From positions 5,218,001 to 5,282,000 of the forward strand of contig OZ014413.1 of NCBI GenBank assembly GCA_963965975.1: DNA of 64,000 nt, given 5' to 3'. Each line of letters opens with the position of its first letter. Position 1 is the stretch's first letter. The stretch comes from Xestospongia bergquistia. Its lineage: Eukaryota > Porifera > Demospongiae > Haplosclerida > Petrosiidae. The notes beneath the pieces were generated by a model. The model saw nothing but the letters and a program-made list of their open reading frames with translations. It had not been told where the DNA came from and searched no databases. Below are positions 35,116-46,371 of the stretch, piece by piece. A program made the translations under genes and the position numbers.

Positions 35116-35649
35116 ACACTTCAATAACTTTTATAATTTTGATCATTCATAGCTATGGTCTTATATGTAAGCCAATTATGATAGAAAGTGTATCATATAA
35201 ATGCTATAATTTGCTATATGCTATATATTATTATGATATTGTATCAGATGAATATCAAGGAATAAGTAAAGCTAAAATTAGCTAAATTTGTACAGATATT
35301 CATACACCAGTTATTATTGCTTAAAGAAAAAATTGTTGACTTTTACTTTAGGTGTTCCTTCTCTCAATCCATTTTATTGACTTTTATTTAGACAGTTTTT
35401 GGTACATGTTTTACTTTCACCTTCTTGACATAAAGATTCCATTAAATAATAAGTCACAAGTGTCTGTCTTAACTTAATGAGAGAGTTGGTGGATATGAAT
35501 TTAAAACATGTTATTTCATTTTGTATATTCAATATTCTAAGTAATGGAATCCAAATTTGTATAATGCAATATATTTACCAATAATGACTTAATTTGTGTA
35601 ATACAACATGGTCCTCTCAATACATCATGTTTTTGTTAAAGATCTCTGT

Positions 35650-36999
35650 CAAGTTTATCATTTCATCTGGTAACTTCTGTCAAATAGGAACTCACCAGGC
35701 TAATAGAATTGAAATAAGAAGTGATTCTCCCAAAGAGTCAGCTATCATTTCATGCTTTCATGTTGACATCACAGATAATCTTCCATTCCCTAGAAGGGGT
35801 CTAAGTTTATTTAACACTTCAGTAACTCTTGAGCGATTGGTCTTTGAGAATTGTGGTATATATCTCACTACAATACAAGATTCTACAATCACAGTTTACC
35901 TCAATAGTTCATCTCTGTATTACACTTCATCTCATTCTGCTGCTTTAGTCTTTGTTCATTGTCAGGTTAATATAACTCAAGTTGACATTTACTACTAATA
36001 TGCATGATTGGTGTGAATCTATATATATGGCTCTAGTATTAGCGGAGTTAATATATCTAATTCCTCTCTAGGCTTTAGAAGTGTTTGAACAAGCCAAATT
36101 ATCTGCAGTGGTATTATTATTCATTATCATGATATTTCATCAAACATGTTCTCACAACTGTCTCATTTAACATGATTGACTTGAAATATGTTGTTAGGAA
36201 TAGTCATTCTGGTATTATTGATATGTATTATCATCAACAGACTTCATTTAATAGTGCTGAAAAAAGCTATTGTCATTGCTGCTGGATTGACTGTACTTTA
36301 TCCTCATAGAACATAAGGGCATTTGTACTCATTAATGACACAGAGTTCTTGCACAACATAGCTGGGTTTAATACACGAATTTTACTGATGTTACAATGCA
36401 AATCTTCTGTCTTCACGAGTGCAACAATGGAGAACATTGAAGTTGAAGGCAACATCAATTTTTAAAATCAAAACTGCCATGGATCAGTATTAAGTTTCTA
36501 CTGGTTTAGAGACCAAATGTTGCCCAAAATTCTCAATTACCCTTTTCGTATTCAAAATACTACATTCAATATGCTATTAGGGAATGTATCCTATTGAAAA
36601 AACAAATGTAGGTGTGTGTTTTAACTTCGTTTATCACCCTAAAATTACCATTACCATTCACAAGTCTAACCTAGTCCATGACATATAGGAGCTAGTGTCT
36701 ATGTTCAGGGTTACAACAATTTCGAAGGTGAGTCCACAATATTGCTGAATTAGATCTATATTTTAGAAATCCACTGACAAATAATTATGCTTACAGTTTC
36801 AGAAGATGGGATACTTTTCTTTTTTTATGGAATAAACTTAGTACATATCACTAGTGACTCAGTATTTTATAAAAACTATGGATCAGTCAATGAAGTTATA
36901 GACTCTGATGACGACTGTGAAGTTGTGGTTAATTCAAAGCATAATGATGTAAGGTGGGCCGGATTTCATAATGGAATAAATGAAGTGACAACTTGTTAA
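35650..36999 (+). pseudogene. Beta-helix-type surface protein, decayed
   Basis: An open block at 35650-35998 reads ESAIISCFHVDITDNLPFPR, then FNTSVTLERLVFENCGIYLT, then AALVFVHCQVNITQVDIYY. The alternating S/N-rich short strands with F-x-N-C-G motifs resemble the parallel beta-helix (pectate-lyase-fold-like) proteins that are numerous in sponges. Downstream, 36000-36999 keeps fragments of the same style (GSSISGVNISNSSLGF, then VHITSDSVFYKNYGS at 36840) but with many stops. The family assignment is by motif style only. The gene is clearly broken. Confidence 0.5.
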
Positions 37000-37109
37000 A
37001 CACAAGTTAAACTAATTGAAATTATTTGTGTATATAACCAATTTATCTGTTGCTATTTATTAATAAAATATTTTACTAATGCAGCTGTCATCTCAACATC
37101 TGCTTTTAG

Positions 37110-40100
37110 CTGACAGAATCATGCAGTAACCATAGACCTTTCCTATCAAGCACATCTGAGCACCCTTCACAATACAAGCTTTATGAAAAGCATAATTTAC
37201 TTAAAGCTTATGAAGCAGTATTGACTGGTATGTCTGTCCAAAGAGCAGCCACAGAATACAATTTACCAAAAAGTACTTTACATGATCGCCTCACTGGAAA
37301 AGTAATGTTTGGATCTGACAATGGACCAACAAAATACCTTAGTAATGTTGAAGAGGAAGAACTTGTGCAGTTTCTTCTTGGTTGTTCATCTGTAGGATTT
37401 GCTAAGTCTTGCAAGCAAATTTTAACCATCATTCAAAGTATTGTCCACCAAAAAGGCATAAATGTTACTGTTACAAATGGTTGGTGGGACTCTTTTAGAA
37501 AAAGGCATCCATCATTATCTCTTAGAAATCCTGAACAACTTTCCCACGTTATAGCCATGTGTACCTCACCTGAAGCGCTTGATCATTATTTTGATATTCT
37601 TGAAGAAACATTAGATAAAAATGACCTGTCCTGTAAACCTTGCCAAATATATAACTGTGATGAAACTGGTATGCCACTAGACCCAGCACCTTCCAAAGTC
37701 ATTGCTCAGAAAGGGCAAAAACATACTCAATCCATTACTACCAGTAACAAAACTCAAATTACGGTGTTGTCTTGTTGTAGTGCAAGTGGCTATGTCTTGC
37801 CACCTATGATAGTGTTTGACCGAAAGACATTAAAGGCTGAAATGACTGTAGGAGAGGTCCCAGGGTCAATGTATGGCTTGTCAGAGAGTGGCTGGGTTGA
37901 TGGTGAACTGTTTCATCTGTGGTTCAGGCATCATTTTCTGTCTCATACTCCACCACTTCGTCCATTGCTTTTATTGTTAGATGGACATTCATCTCATTAT
38001 ACTCCATCTGTTATTAATAAAGCTGCAGAGGAAGGCCTCTTGATTAGGGACGTTTTTTTCAATTTTAAAGATATAATTGGCAAGAGGAGTTTCATAATTA
38101 CTTAAGCTCAAACCCTGGAAAGGTTATTATCACCAGGTTTACATTTTGTCAGGTTTTTCGATGTGCATGGACTCAAAGCATGACAATGGAAAATGTTATA
38201 AGTGGTTTTCGTACAACTGGAGTTTACCCTATTAACAGAGGAGCTGTTTTTATTAAAACACCAGTAAAATCTAGAACGACAAATTTAGAAGCCAAGAAAA
38301 TCCATTACCTTCCCCTTTATAGCCCATCTCTATCAAGACATATATCTCCAGTACATAATGCTACCTTCACTACTGAAGAGATATTACGTTTTCAACGACG
38401 TTATGAGGAAGGCTATGATTTAGAGACTGATGTACGATATAACAAGTAGGTTGAAATGTATCATCCTCAAGGTATACCACAGCCTTTATCACCACATGTT
38501 GGGGAGCTTTTTCCATTTTCTGTTTCATGTTCACCTGATACTTCTAGACCTGAAGAAGAAAAATGTCATGGATCTCAAAGTTGTCAACTTACCTCAGTCA
38601 CCACTCTTTCCAAATTTTTAAATGAAATGCCAAATACAAAACTTCCAAGAAAAGAAGCAAAGACATCTGCTCGTGTTTTGACAAGCAACGAAAATCATAA
38701 GATGATTGAAGAAAAAGAGAGGAAGAAAAAGGAAGCTTTAGAAAAAAAGGATAAGAAAAAAAACATGCCCTACAAGAAAAAATAGGAAGAAAAAAAGAAA
38801 CTGAACTTAAGAGACTTGCAAGAGAAAGTAATTGCATTAATATAATGAATACTTAATCAATTAATATTCTTTGTATTTACTACATGCAGAGAATGATATG
38901 GCAATTGAAGAAAAAGAGAAAACAAAATTAGAAGAAATGAGAGAGAAGGAAGAGAAAAAAGAAAGAAGTAAGTTTATATAAATTATAGACACTGCAACTT
39001 ACACATTCTCCTTTGATTAGATCAAGCTAGGATTACTCAGTTTAAAAAAAGTGAGAATGACACCCTGTTAAATTTTGATTCCTCAATATTATTACTCTCT
39101 CTAAAAAGTCCTGTACTGGTTCAGCCCCTATTGGCAGTTCTCGATCTACATGACACAATCCCACTGAAAGTAGGTATTTACACAATTCGTCTTAAGTCTA
39201 GCACCTTTCCATCCAGTATCAATGAAGGTATTCTTATATTATACTGCAATTAGGTTGCTCATTGTTTACAATACCTGAGGAACTAGAGGACAGTTTAAAT
39301 GGAGGTATAGTCACTATAGTGTTAATTTATTGAATTAGTATACATACCACATCAGGTGCTGCAGGTATCTCCAAGTCTCCAATAGGTGAGTTTGTCTGGT
39401 ATATTTTAATTATTCATTATAATAATCTAGCCTCTAGTACTCAGTATTGGACATGTTCTCAGTCTCAAAAGGGAACCACAGTCAAGTCTCCAATAAGTCA
39501 GTTTGTTTGTTATCTTCTATATTATTGATGTTATAATAATCTAGCCTCTAGCATTCAATCTGAGACACACTCTTGGTCTCAAAAGGCAACCACTGTCAAG
39601 TCTCCAACAGGTCAGTTTGTCTGTTATCTTCTATGTTATTCATTGTTAAATAATGTAGCCTCTAGTACTAAATCTCAGGCGGGTTCTCAGTCTCAAAAGG
39701 CAACCATTGTGAAGTCTCCAATAAGTCAGTTTGTTTGTTATCTTCTATATTATTAATGTTATTAATAATCTAGCCTCTAGCATTCAATCTCAGACACGCT
39801 CTTGGTCTCAAAAGGCAACCACTGTCAAGTCTCCAACAGGTCAGTTTGTCTGTTATCTTCTATATTATTCATCATTAAATAATCTAGCCTCTAGTACTCA
39901 GTCTCAGACACATTCTCAGTCTCAGACATGTTCTCAATGTCAAAAGAAAACCATCGATGAGTCTCCAATAGGTATATATAACATATATTGCTTACTTGCA
40001 ATAATATTTTTTATAGAAAAATACTGCATTTGCAGGCAGGGGTAGTTTGGCAGAATGATTTATTGTGACAATGCAAATTGCTCAATTAGCTGGTGGCATT

Positions 40101-40190
40101 TTGAATGTGCTAATCTTAAAAGGAAAACCAAGAGGGACTTGGTGTTGTCCTACATGTGATAGATGCACCAAACTCTTGAATGTTATTTAA
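37110..40190 (+). pseudogene. pogo/Tigger-like transposase with PHD finger (copy 1)
   Basis: An exon starting at 37110 (acceptor TTTTAG) contains a Psq-type helix-turn-helix (LLKAYEAVLTGMSVQRAATE, then YNLPKSTLHDRL, 37165-37280) and the DDE_1 core. Catalytic motifs are YNCDETGMPLD (about 37660) and LLLLDGHSSHYT (about 37975). The third acidic residue region is damaged: around 38030 part of the strand after AAEEG is deleted. A further segment from about 38157 (MTMENVISGFRTTGVYPINR) resembles the end of the core. Then come a lysine-rich coiled stretch (38690-38990), an array of repeated mini-exons (39356-39971), and a PHD-like finger at 40050-40170 (MIYCDNANCSISWWHFEC, then CCPTC in a shifted frame). 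Several frame changes make it non-functional. Confidence 0.7.
39356..39971 (+). repeat. Tandem mini-exon/mini-intron array in pogo copy 1
   Basis: Five consecutive units follow a partial one. Each has an exon of 66 nt (39431-39496, 39545-39610, 39659-39724, 39774-39839), the last being 84 nt (39888-39971). The introns between are 48-49 nt, running from GTCAGTTTG to CTAG or GTAG. All exon lengths are multiples of three and read through as SSIQSETHSWSQKATTVKSP-like units of 22 residues, rich in S, T and Q. The first unit (about 39356-39388) is partial. This gives alternating coding and intron DNA with conserved splice sites. Confidence 0.75.
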
Positions 40191-40589
40191 TGAAACTTTG
40201 AGCACCTAAAATCTGAGTACATGTTTCAATATATGTTTGCATAATGTAACACCTTGTCAGTTGGCGTTGAACCTTAACCAGGTTTGCTTATTATAATGTA
40301 CATGACCTACCTAAAGTGTTTGTGAATAACTATAGCCACACCCATCCAGCTGATTTTCTGAACAATGATTTGTTTTCAGATAATAAAGCTTAATTGTACA
40401 ATTTTATGGTTCACTCATTACTTGATAAGAATGGCCATGACTTTTGGCTGTAGACAATAATATTATATTTAGATTATGAGACTACTATAAATACATCAAT
40501 CAATAATAAAAATGGACAAAACAAAAACTACCTATATGAGAAGAAGACTTATTAGTAATTTAACATGATTCAGAACTTGGAAAATTAAT

Positions 40590-41572
40590 AAACATCTGGT
40601 GTTTTAATAAAAACAGCTGCTTTGTTAATAGGGTAATCTCCAGTGGTACAAAAACCACTTATAACATATTCTATTGTCATGCTTCTTTCCAGGGTTTGAG
40701 CTTAAGTAATTATGACACTCCTCTTGCCAATATATCTTTAAAATTGAAAAAAACATCCCTTATCAAGGGACTGAGTCAAGTGTGTAGAATTAGGTGGTAA
40801 ACAAAACAATTATTCCTTCCTCTGCAGCTTTATTAATAACAGATAGAGTATAATGAGACGAATGTCCATCTAACAATAAAAGCAATAGACGAAGTGGTGG
40901 AGTATGAGACAGAAAATGATGCCTGAACCACAGATCAAACAGTTCACCATCAACCCAGCCACTCTCTGACAAGCCATATATTGACCCTGGGACCTCTCCT
41001 ACAGTCACTTCAGCCTTTACTGTCTTTCGGTCAAATACTATCATAGGTGGAATGACATAGCCACTTGCACTATAACAAGACAACACCGTAATTTGAGTTA
41101 TGTTACTGGTAGTAATGGATTGAGTATGTTTTTGCCCTTTCCAAGCAATGACTTTGGGAGGTGCTTGGTCTAGTGGCATACCAGTTTCATCATAGTTATA
41201 TTTTTGGCAAGGTTTACGGGACAAGTCATTTTTATCTAATGTTTCTTTAAGAATATCAAAATAATGATCAAGTACTTCAGGTGAGGTACACACGGCTCTA
41301 ACATAGGAAAGTTGTTCAGGATTTCTAAGAGACAATGATGAGTCCCCCAAACCATTTGTAACAGTAACATTTATGCCTTTTTGGTGGACAACATTTTGAA
41401 TGATGGCTAAAATGACAAAAAAACAGTAGGAGTAGTTGAATAGTTGTAAAATTTGTTGACTTCGTACTGTAAGTTGAAATAGAGAACTCCAACAACACAA
41501 CTGAGCCAAGACTATCTCGACGTTTTCACTCATCATGTGCCAACTCGTGTTTAAATACGGACGAATATACAT
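40590..41572 (-). pseudogene. pogo/Tigger-like transposase (copy 2)
   Basis: The minus-strand frame from 41572 to 40790 holds the DDE core: YNYDETGMPLDQAPP and LLLLDGHSSHYT, with ITVLSCYSASGYVIPP between. From about 41405 downward it is very similar to copy 1 (37430-38060), but the helix-turn-helix region is replaced by unrelated sequence. Homology continues to about 40590 (VISGFCTTGDYPINKAAVF) after stops near 40790. Unlike copy 1 it still has the C-terminal piece around THLTQ/LDKG in broken frames. It lies inverted relative to copy 1. Confidence 0.75.
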
Positions 41573-41935
41573 GCCACGCTTCCTACTTTTGGATCATGGA
41601 ACACTGCCAAAGCCACTTATAAATGTAAACGTTCTGTAGCAGAATCTGTATGGGCTTAGTAAGACATTTGCTTACTATTAGTTGCAAACGGTTTCGCTTC
41701 ATCTTCAATGAAAAGAGCCAAGTGTACGACAATAGAATATTTTATCCAAACTTAGACGGGTCCGAAATTCTTCATTTTCTGATCGTTGTGGCTAAGATCA
41801 AAGTTGAAAACCGCGGCTCTCCACATCTAGTGTTTTACCTATCTATGACCTACATTTATATATACTAGTTTCACTGCTTCTCTTTTCTACTGAAGAGGGA
41901 AGACGTCCATATATACATGGTGTCTGAATATCAAT
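41573..41935. other. Unassigned stretch
   Basis: No feature recognised between the inverted pogo copy and the LRR fragment. A 72-codon frame at 41650 has no motif. Confidence 0.35.
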
Positions 41936-42142
41936 AGTCTACTCTATCAAGTCTCCTCACTTGACATTCATTAATATCAGTTAATGCTGTTAGTAAACTT
42001 TGAGGAGATAATCTGTTGAGTTCAATACTCCATGTTGTGTGTTGTCGTCTCTTTAATTGATGTATCACTTTTTTACATTCCGCTACAGTAGATGAAGTAA
42101 GTATAACTCTATCACTAGTCCACTCAACACTTCCAGTGTCTC
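41936..42142 (-). pseudogene. LRR exon fragment of the broken DEATH-gene paralog
   Basis: Minus-strand sequence from 42142 matches the first 200 bp or so of the LRR exon at 55963-56525, including the acceptor (ATTATAG then GAGACACTGGAAGTG). The 3' four fifths of the exon, including most LRRs, are missing beyond about 41936. The pogo element sits 20 bp upstream of the splice acceptor. Confidence 0.75.
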
Positions 42143-42164
42143 CTATAATAAAACATAGTTACTA

Positions 42165-42700
42165 GAGTAAACGGCCAATTATCGGACACGCCCATCAATC
42201 GGACGCGCTAGCACTAACATAGTACATCTTTCAGACATTCTTTTACTATTGCCAGGTACAACTTAAAGAAGCAATATAGTATCCACGATATTGAAATGAA
42301 ATAGCTCTGGGTGCCAGAGATAAATGCTTTCAAACCATAATTTTCAGACTGCCCCTTGTTCGGACAAAAACTCCAAATGACGGACATGGACTTTCCTCTA
42401 GCAACGAAAGAAACAACTGCACAGTTCCTACCATCAGCAGGTAGGAATGTCATTGCACTATAACAACAGCAAACAATAATAACTCCCTGTCACTCGGTTT
42501 CTGCAAAATTAGCACTAATTTGGAGGCATCTACCATGACCAATATTCAGACACCCGATGTATGGACGGATATCGATTTTCTTTTTTTGCTGTCAATACCA
42601 CTAGGAATTTCAACACAAAGACGTTACAACTATATTGGTAGGTATTAAATAAAGTGTAAACAAACACTCAAATACCAAGTATAGTCTGATTTTTAACTTT
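42165..42700 (+). repeat. Left terminal inverted repeat of pogo copy 3
   Basis: About 520 bp can be paired with 45845-46369 in reverse complement with moderate divergence. Examples are GACATGGACTTTCCTCTAGC against GCGAGAGGAAAGTCCATGTC, and CAAACACTCAAATACCAAG against CTTGGTATTTGAGTGTTTG. Such a length is unusual for pogo elements, which mostly have short TIRs. Confidence 0.85.
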
Positions 42701-43020
42701 TCTTCACTCCACCTTCCTACTGAGCATGCTTAGTACATCTTTTACCTTATGCTGGGAGAGTCAAGTGTTAAAATTTGGCGTTTATAACTTTCAAAGGATT
42801 TCTAGTAAGTTATAACTAGTTTTACATGCATGTGTAAAGTTACACTAATAGAATGACATGTAACGTATGAAGCCAAGTTTTTTTGAAAGCTCAATATCCT
42901 AACAGAGTAGTCCTTCAGCCTGTATTATTACTTTGTCTCTTTATTTGCTTTTAAGTGTTTAAAATATCAACCATATGATAATGTGTAATTTTAATAGACT
43001 TATTAGATCTATTTTGCAGC

Positions 43021-45727
43021 ATGTTATCTGCTCCTTTGAACGAACGTATATTCCGATCTACATGTGTACCATCACATACTGTTTTTACTAAGAATGACAT
43101 TGGCCGACCTCAGACCTATAGAAACTGGACTAGTGACAACTTAAGAAGAGCATGTGATACTATACATGATGGTATGTCTGTTAAGTGAGCAGCTGAAGAG
43201 TATGGTATCCCACGTTCAACCTTACATGATTATGTCACTGGTAGGGTGGTATTTGGTGCAAAGAGTGGCCCAAAGGCTTATTTAACTCCAAGTGAAGAAG
43301 AAGAGCTCATAACCTTTTTATCTGGCATGAGTTCAGTTGGATACTTGTGTAGTGTGAAGCAAACACTTGAGATTGTTCAAGCAGTAGTTAATAAGAAGGG
43401 TATTAATGTAACTGTAACCTCAAGCTGGTGGAAATCTTTTAAGTCAAGGCACAAAGACGTTGTCCTTCGTAATCCAGAAATGCTTACTCACTGTTGGATA
43501 ACAGGAGCATCAGATGCAAATATTGAAAACTATTTTGATCTTCTAGAAAAAACTATATATGAAGCCGAAATAAATGAAAGACCATGCCAAATTTTTAATC
43601 TAGACGAATCAGGGTTTCCCTTAAATCCAAAACCACCAAAAGTTATAGTAAAAAAAGGGTACAAGCACCCATCATCTGTCACTAGTTCTGAGAGAAGTCA
43701 AATAACTGTATTATCCTGCTGTAATGCAGGTGGATACGCTTTACCACCACTTGTCATTTTTGATAGAAAGACGTTGAAACTTGACTTGACACATGGAGAG
43801 GTCCCCGGCACCATGTATGGTCTTAGTGACAGTGGGTGGATGGATGCAGAAATTTTTAGTGGTGGTTTACTAGCCACTTTTTGGTTTATGCTCCTCCTGC
43901 TCGACCACTGCTTCTTCTCATGGATGGACACTCTAGTCACTTTTCACCAGTATTTGTCAACAAAGCAGCAGAAGAGCAAGTTATTGTCTTTTGTCTTCCT
44001 CCACATAGTACACACAAGACTCAACCTTTAGATAAAGGTGTATTCGGTCCGCTGAAGAAAGCATGGAGAAAGGAGTGTCATTCATACATGGTTAATAATC
44101 CTGGCAAAGGTGTGACTTGATATCAATTCTCTCTGTTGTTTAACTGTGCTTGGATGAAAGCAATGACTCCACACAATATCATATCTGGTTTTAGGGTTAC
44201 TGGTATTTACCCAATTGACAGGTGTGCAAATTAAACTTTTATTATTATTTTCTTTTCATTAGGTTCAAAGTATTAACCAAGAGTCAACCCAAGCACCCCA
44301 CCATGTGTGAACGAACTGGTCTGAAGTTAATTCCACTGTTCACTCCTCTTCGCTATTCAGTGCAATCAGCAGCTACTGGTATTACTCCTGTCTCAACTCC
44401 TTATGATAATGTTCAAAGTGATGAGTCAATGTCTGTTGAGTCAGAAAATGATTATACAGTGCTTGAAGAGTCATTACTATACCACAACTCTAGTTGTCAT
44501 CAACAGTCTTCTGACACTGTACACCAACCCTTTACTCATGATGAGATAGTGAGATTCTCTCGTAAGGCAGAAGGATATAACATCAAAACTGATCCCAGAT
44601 ACAATTATTGGTGGTCACTTCAGAATGGAGCAACAGCACCTGCACCTTCATCTCCTACACCAGTTCTACAACCTTCATCTCATTCAGTAGTGTCTAAGCT
44701 AATTCCTGAAATGCCTCCTGAAAGAGTAATTCCAAAATTTACAGCAAAGTCAAGTGCATGTGTGTTGACCAGTGAAGAATGTAGAAAGGAAAAGAAATGA
44801 GAAAGAAAGGAAAAAAGCAGAAGCCTTGAAGCAGAAAGAAGAGAGAAAAATTGAGCATCAGCGTAAACAAGAGGAGAAACGAAAGATTTTATAAGAAAAG
44901 CTGAAGAAAAACATAAAAGTAAGACAATAATCCTTTATTTTTACATTTCAATACTTTTAGTTTGTACTACTATGAGTTAGAGAGGACAAAAAAGTAATAC
45001 TGAGACAGATAATAACTTTCAATAACTAGATACTAATATTGCATATATAGCTGTAACATTAGGAACTACTGTAAGAAGTAATGGAACTGCAACTAATAGA
45101 GGACAAAGGAGTATTACTGAGACAGGTTATAACTTTTAATAACTAGATACTAATATTGTATATATAACTGTAACGTTAGGTGCTACTGATACTACTGTAA
45201 GAAGTAATGGAACTGCCACTCATAGAGGACAAAGGTGTAATACTGAGACAGGTTATAACTTTTAATAACTAGATGCTAATATTGTATATATAACTGTAAC
45301 ATTAGGAGCTACTGACACTACTGTAAGAAGTAATGGAACTCCAACTCATAGAGGACAAAGGAGTATTACTGAGATAGGTTATAACTTTTAATAACTAGAT
45401 ACTAATATTGTATATATAACTGTAACATTAGGAGCTACTGATACTACTGTAAGAAGTAATGGAACTGGAACTCGTAGAGGACAAAGAAGTATTACTGAGA
45501 CTGGAACTCATAGAGATACTAGTGATACTGGTAATAACATTTAGTAACTTCATACTATTTTTAATGTGTTAGATTCTTGTCTTAGTGGTAATTGTGCTCA
45601 TCCTCGTGCTAGTACTTGGATTATGTGTTCACTTTGCCAAGAATGGATGCATTGCATTTGTGTGTCTATACCACAACAGAAAGCCAAGTCTAAGAGTTTT
45701 GTTTTTATTTGTAAGAAATGTGAATGA
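43021..45727 (+). pseudogene. pogo/Tigger-like transposase with C-terminal zinc finger (copy 3)
   Basis: The start is taken at ATG 43021 (MLSAPLNERIFRSTCVPSHT). A Psq-type helix-turn-helix (WTSDNLRRACDTIHDGMSVK, stop, AAEEYGIPRSTLHDYV) follows, broken by TGA at 43186. The core has all three acidic motifs: IFNLDESGFPLN (about 43600), LLLMDGHSSHFS (about 43920) and PLDKGVFGPLK (about 44030). A frameshift lies near 43860, and TGA at 44118 is another break. A 41-nt intron (44222-44262) follows, then a P/S-rich region with RVIPKFTAKSSACVLTSEE, a charged stretch, the repeated mini-exons, and a zinc finger at about 45573-45727 (CLSGNCAHPR, WIMCSLCQEWMHCICV, ending ICKKCE). The finger is PHD-like. 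Confidence 0.85.
44955..45530 (+). repeat. Tandem mini-exon/mini-intron array in pogo copy 3
   Basis: Repeating units of 126 bp: a 72-nt exon (45180-45251, 45306-45377, and 45432 onward) alternates with a 54-nt intron (45252-45305, 45378-45431) that starts GTTATAAC and ends TTAG. An earlier shorter exon is at about 45062-45125, and a degenerate one before it. The exon is 24 codons (GATDTTVRSNGTATHRGQRS, then ITET), so the frame is kept across every unit. The last exon runs to about 45530, ahead of the zinc finger. Confidence 0.8.
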
Positions 45728-45844
45728 TGTATTAGCTTAATTACTATGATGTTTATGAGTATGACTATCTAATGTTACATATTAATATTTCTTTTGAGGA
45801 AAATAAACAACTATATTAGAATAAAGGTGGAGCTATAATTAAAA

Positions 45845-46369
45845 TCAGGCTATGCTTGGTATTTGAGTGTTTGTTTACACTTTATATAATACCTACCACT
45901 ATAGTTGTAACGTCTTTGTGTTGAAATTCCTAGTGGTATTGACAGCAAAAAAAAGAAAGCATTTTCCGTCCGTATATCGGGTGTCTGAATATTGGCCACG
46001 GTAGATGCCTCCAAAGTAGTGCTAATTTTGCAGAAACAGAGTGAAAGGGAGTTATTATTGTTTGCTGTTATTATAGTGCAATAACATTCCTACCTGCTGA
46101 TGGTAGCAACCATGCAGTTGTTTCTTTTCTTGCGAGAGGAAAGTCCATGTCCATCATTTAGAATTTTTGTCCGAACAAGGGGCAGTCCGAAAATTAGGGT
46201 TTGAAAGTGTTTATCTCTGGCACTCAGAGCTATTTCATTTCAATATCGTGGATACTATATTGCTTCTTTCAGTTCTACTTGGAAATAGTAAAAGAATGTC
46301 TGGAGGATGTACTATGTTAGTGCTAGCACGTCAGATTGATGGGTGTGTCCGATAATTGGCCGTTTACTC
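45845..46369 (-). repeat. Right terminal inverted repeat of pogo copy 3
   Basis: The reverse complement of the left repeat at 42165-42700. It contains a 62-codon frame that is a by-product of the repeat and not a gene. Confidence 0.85.
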
Positions 46370-46371
46370 TA

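Larger units (their letters stand above)
42165..46369 (+). mobile_element. Complete pogo/Tigger-like element (copy 3) with long TIRs
   Basis: The ends are GAGTAAACGGCCAATTATCG (42165) and its reverse complement ending CCGTTTACTC (46369). TA lies on both sides (42163-42164 and 46370-46371). The paralogous intron near 56544 reads CATAGTTACTATATAATATTTTAC without an element, which confirms the TA insertion site. The element is 4205 bp and holds one transposase gene plus a tandem mini-exon array. Confidence 0.92.

Noticed and set aside
37208..37432. Minus-strand open frame opposite the pogo core
   Set aside because: It lies wholly inside a recognised transposase on the other strand and has no motif of its own. 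The same holds for 43698-43940, 9434-9646, 12353-12607 and 49750-50008.
39356..39971. Simple minisatellite
   Set aside because: Exon lengths are multiples of three, splice borders are kept, and the frame is open through all units, so a coding explanation fits better, although transcript proof is missing.
45062..45530. CRISPR-like array of repeats and spacers
   Set aside because: Both the repeat and the spacer parts are conserved between units, have splice signals, and lie in a transposon of an animal genome. It is a tandem exon-intron array.
46167..46355. 62-codon frame as a small gene
   Set aside because: It lies entirely inside the right terminal inverted repeat of the pogo element and has a mirror partner in the left repeat.
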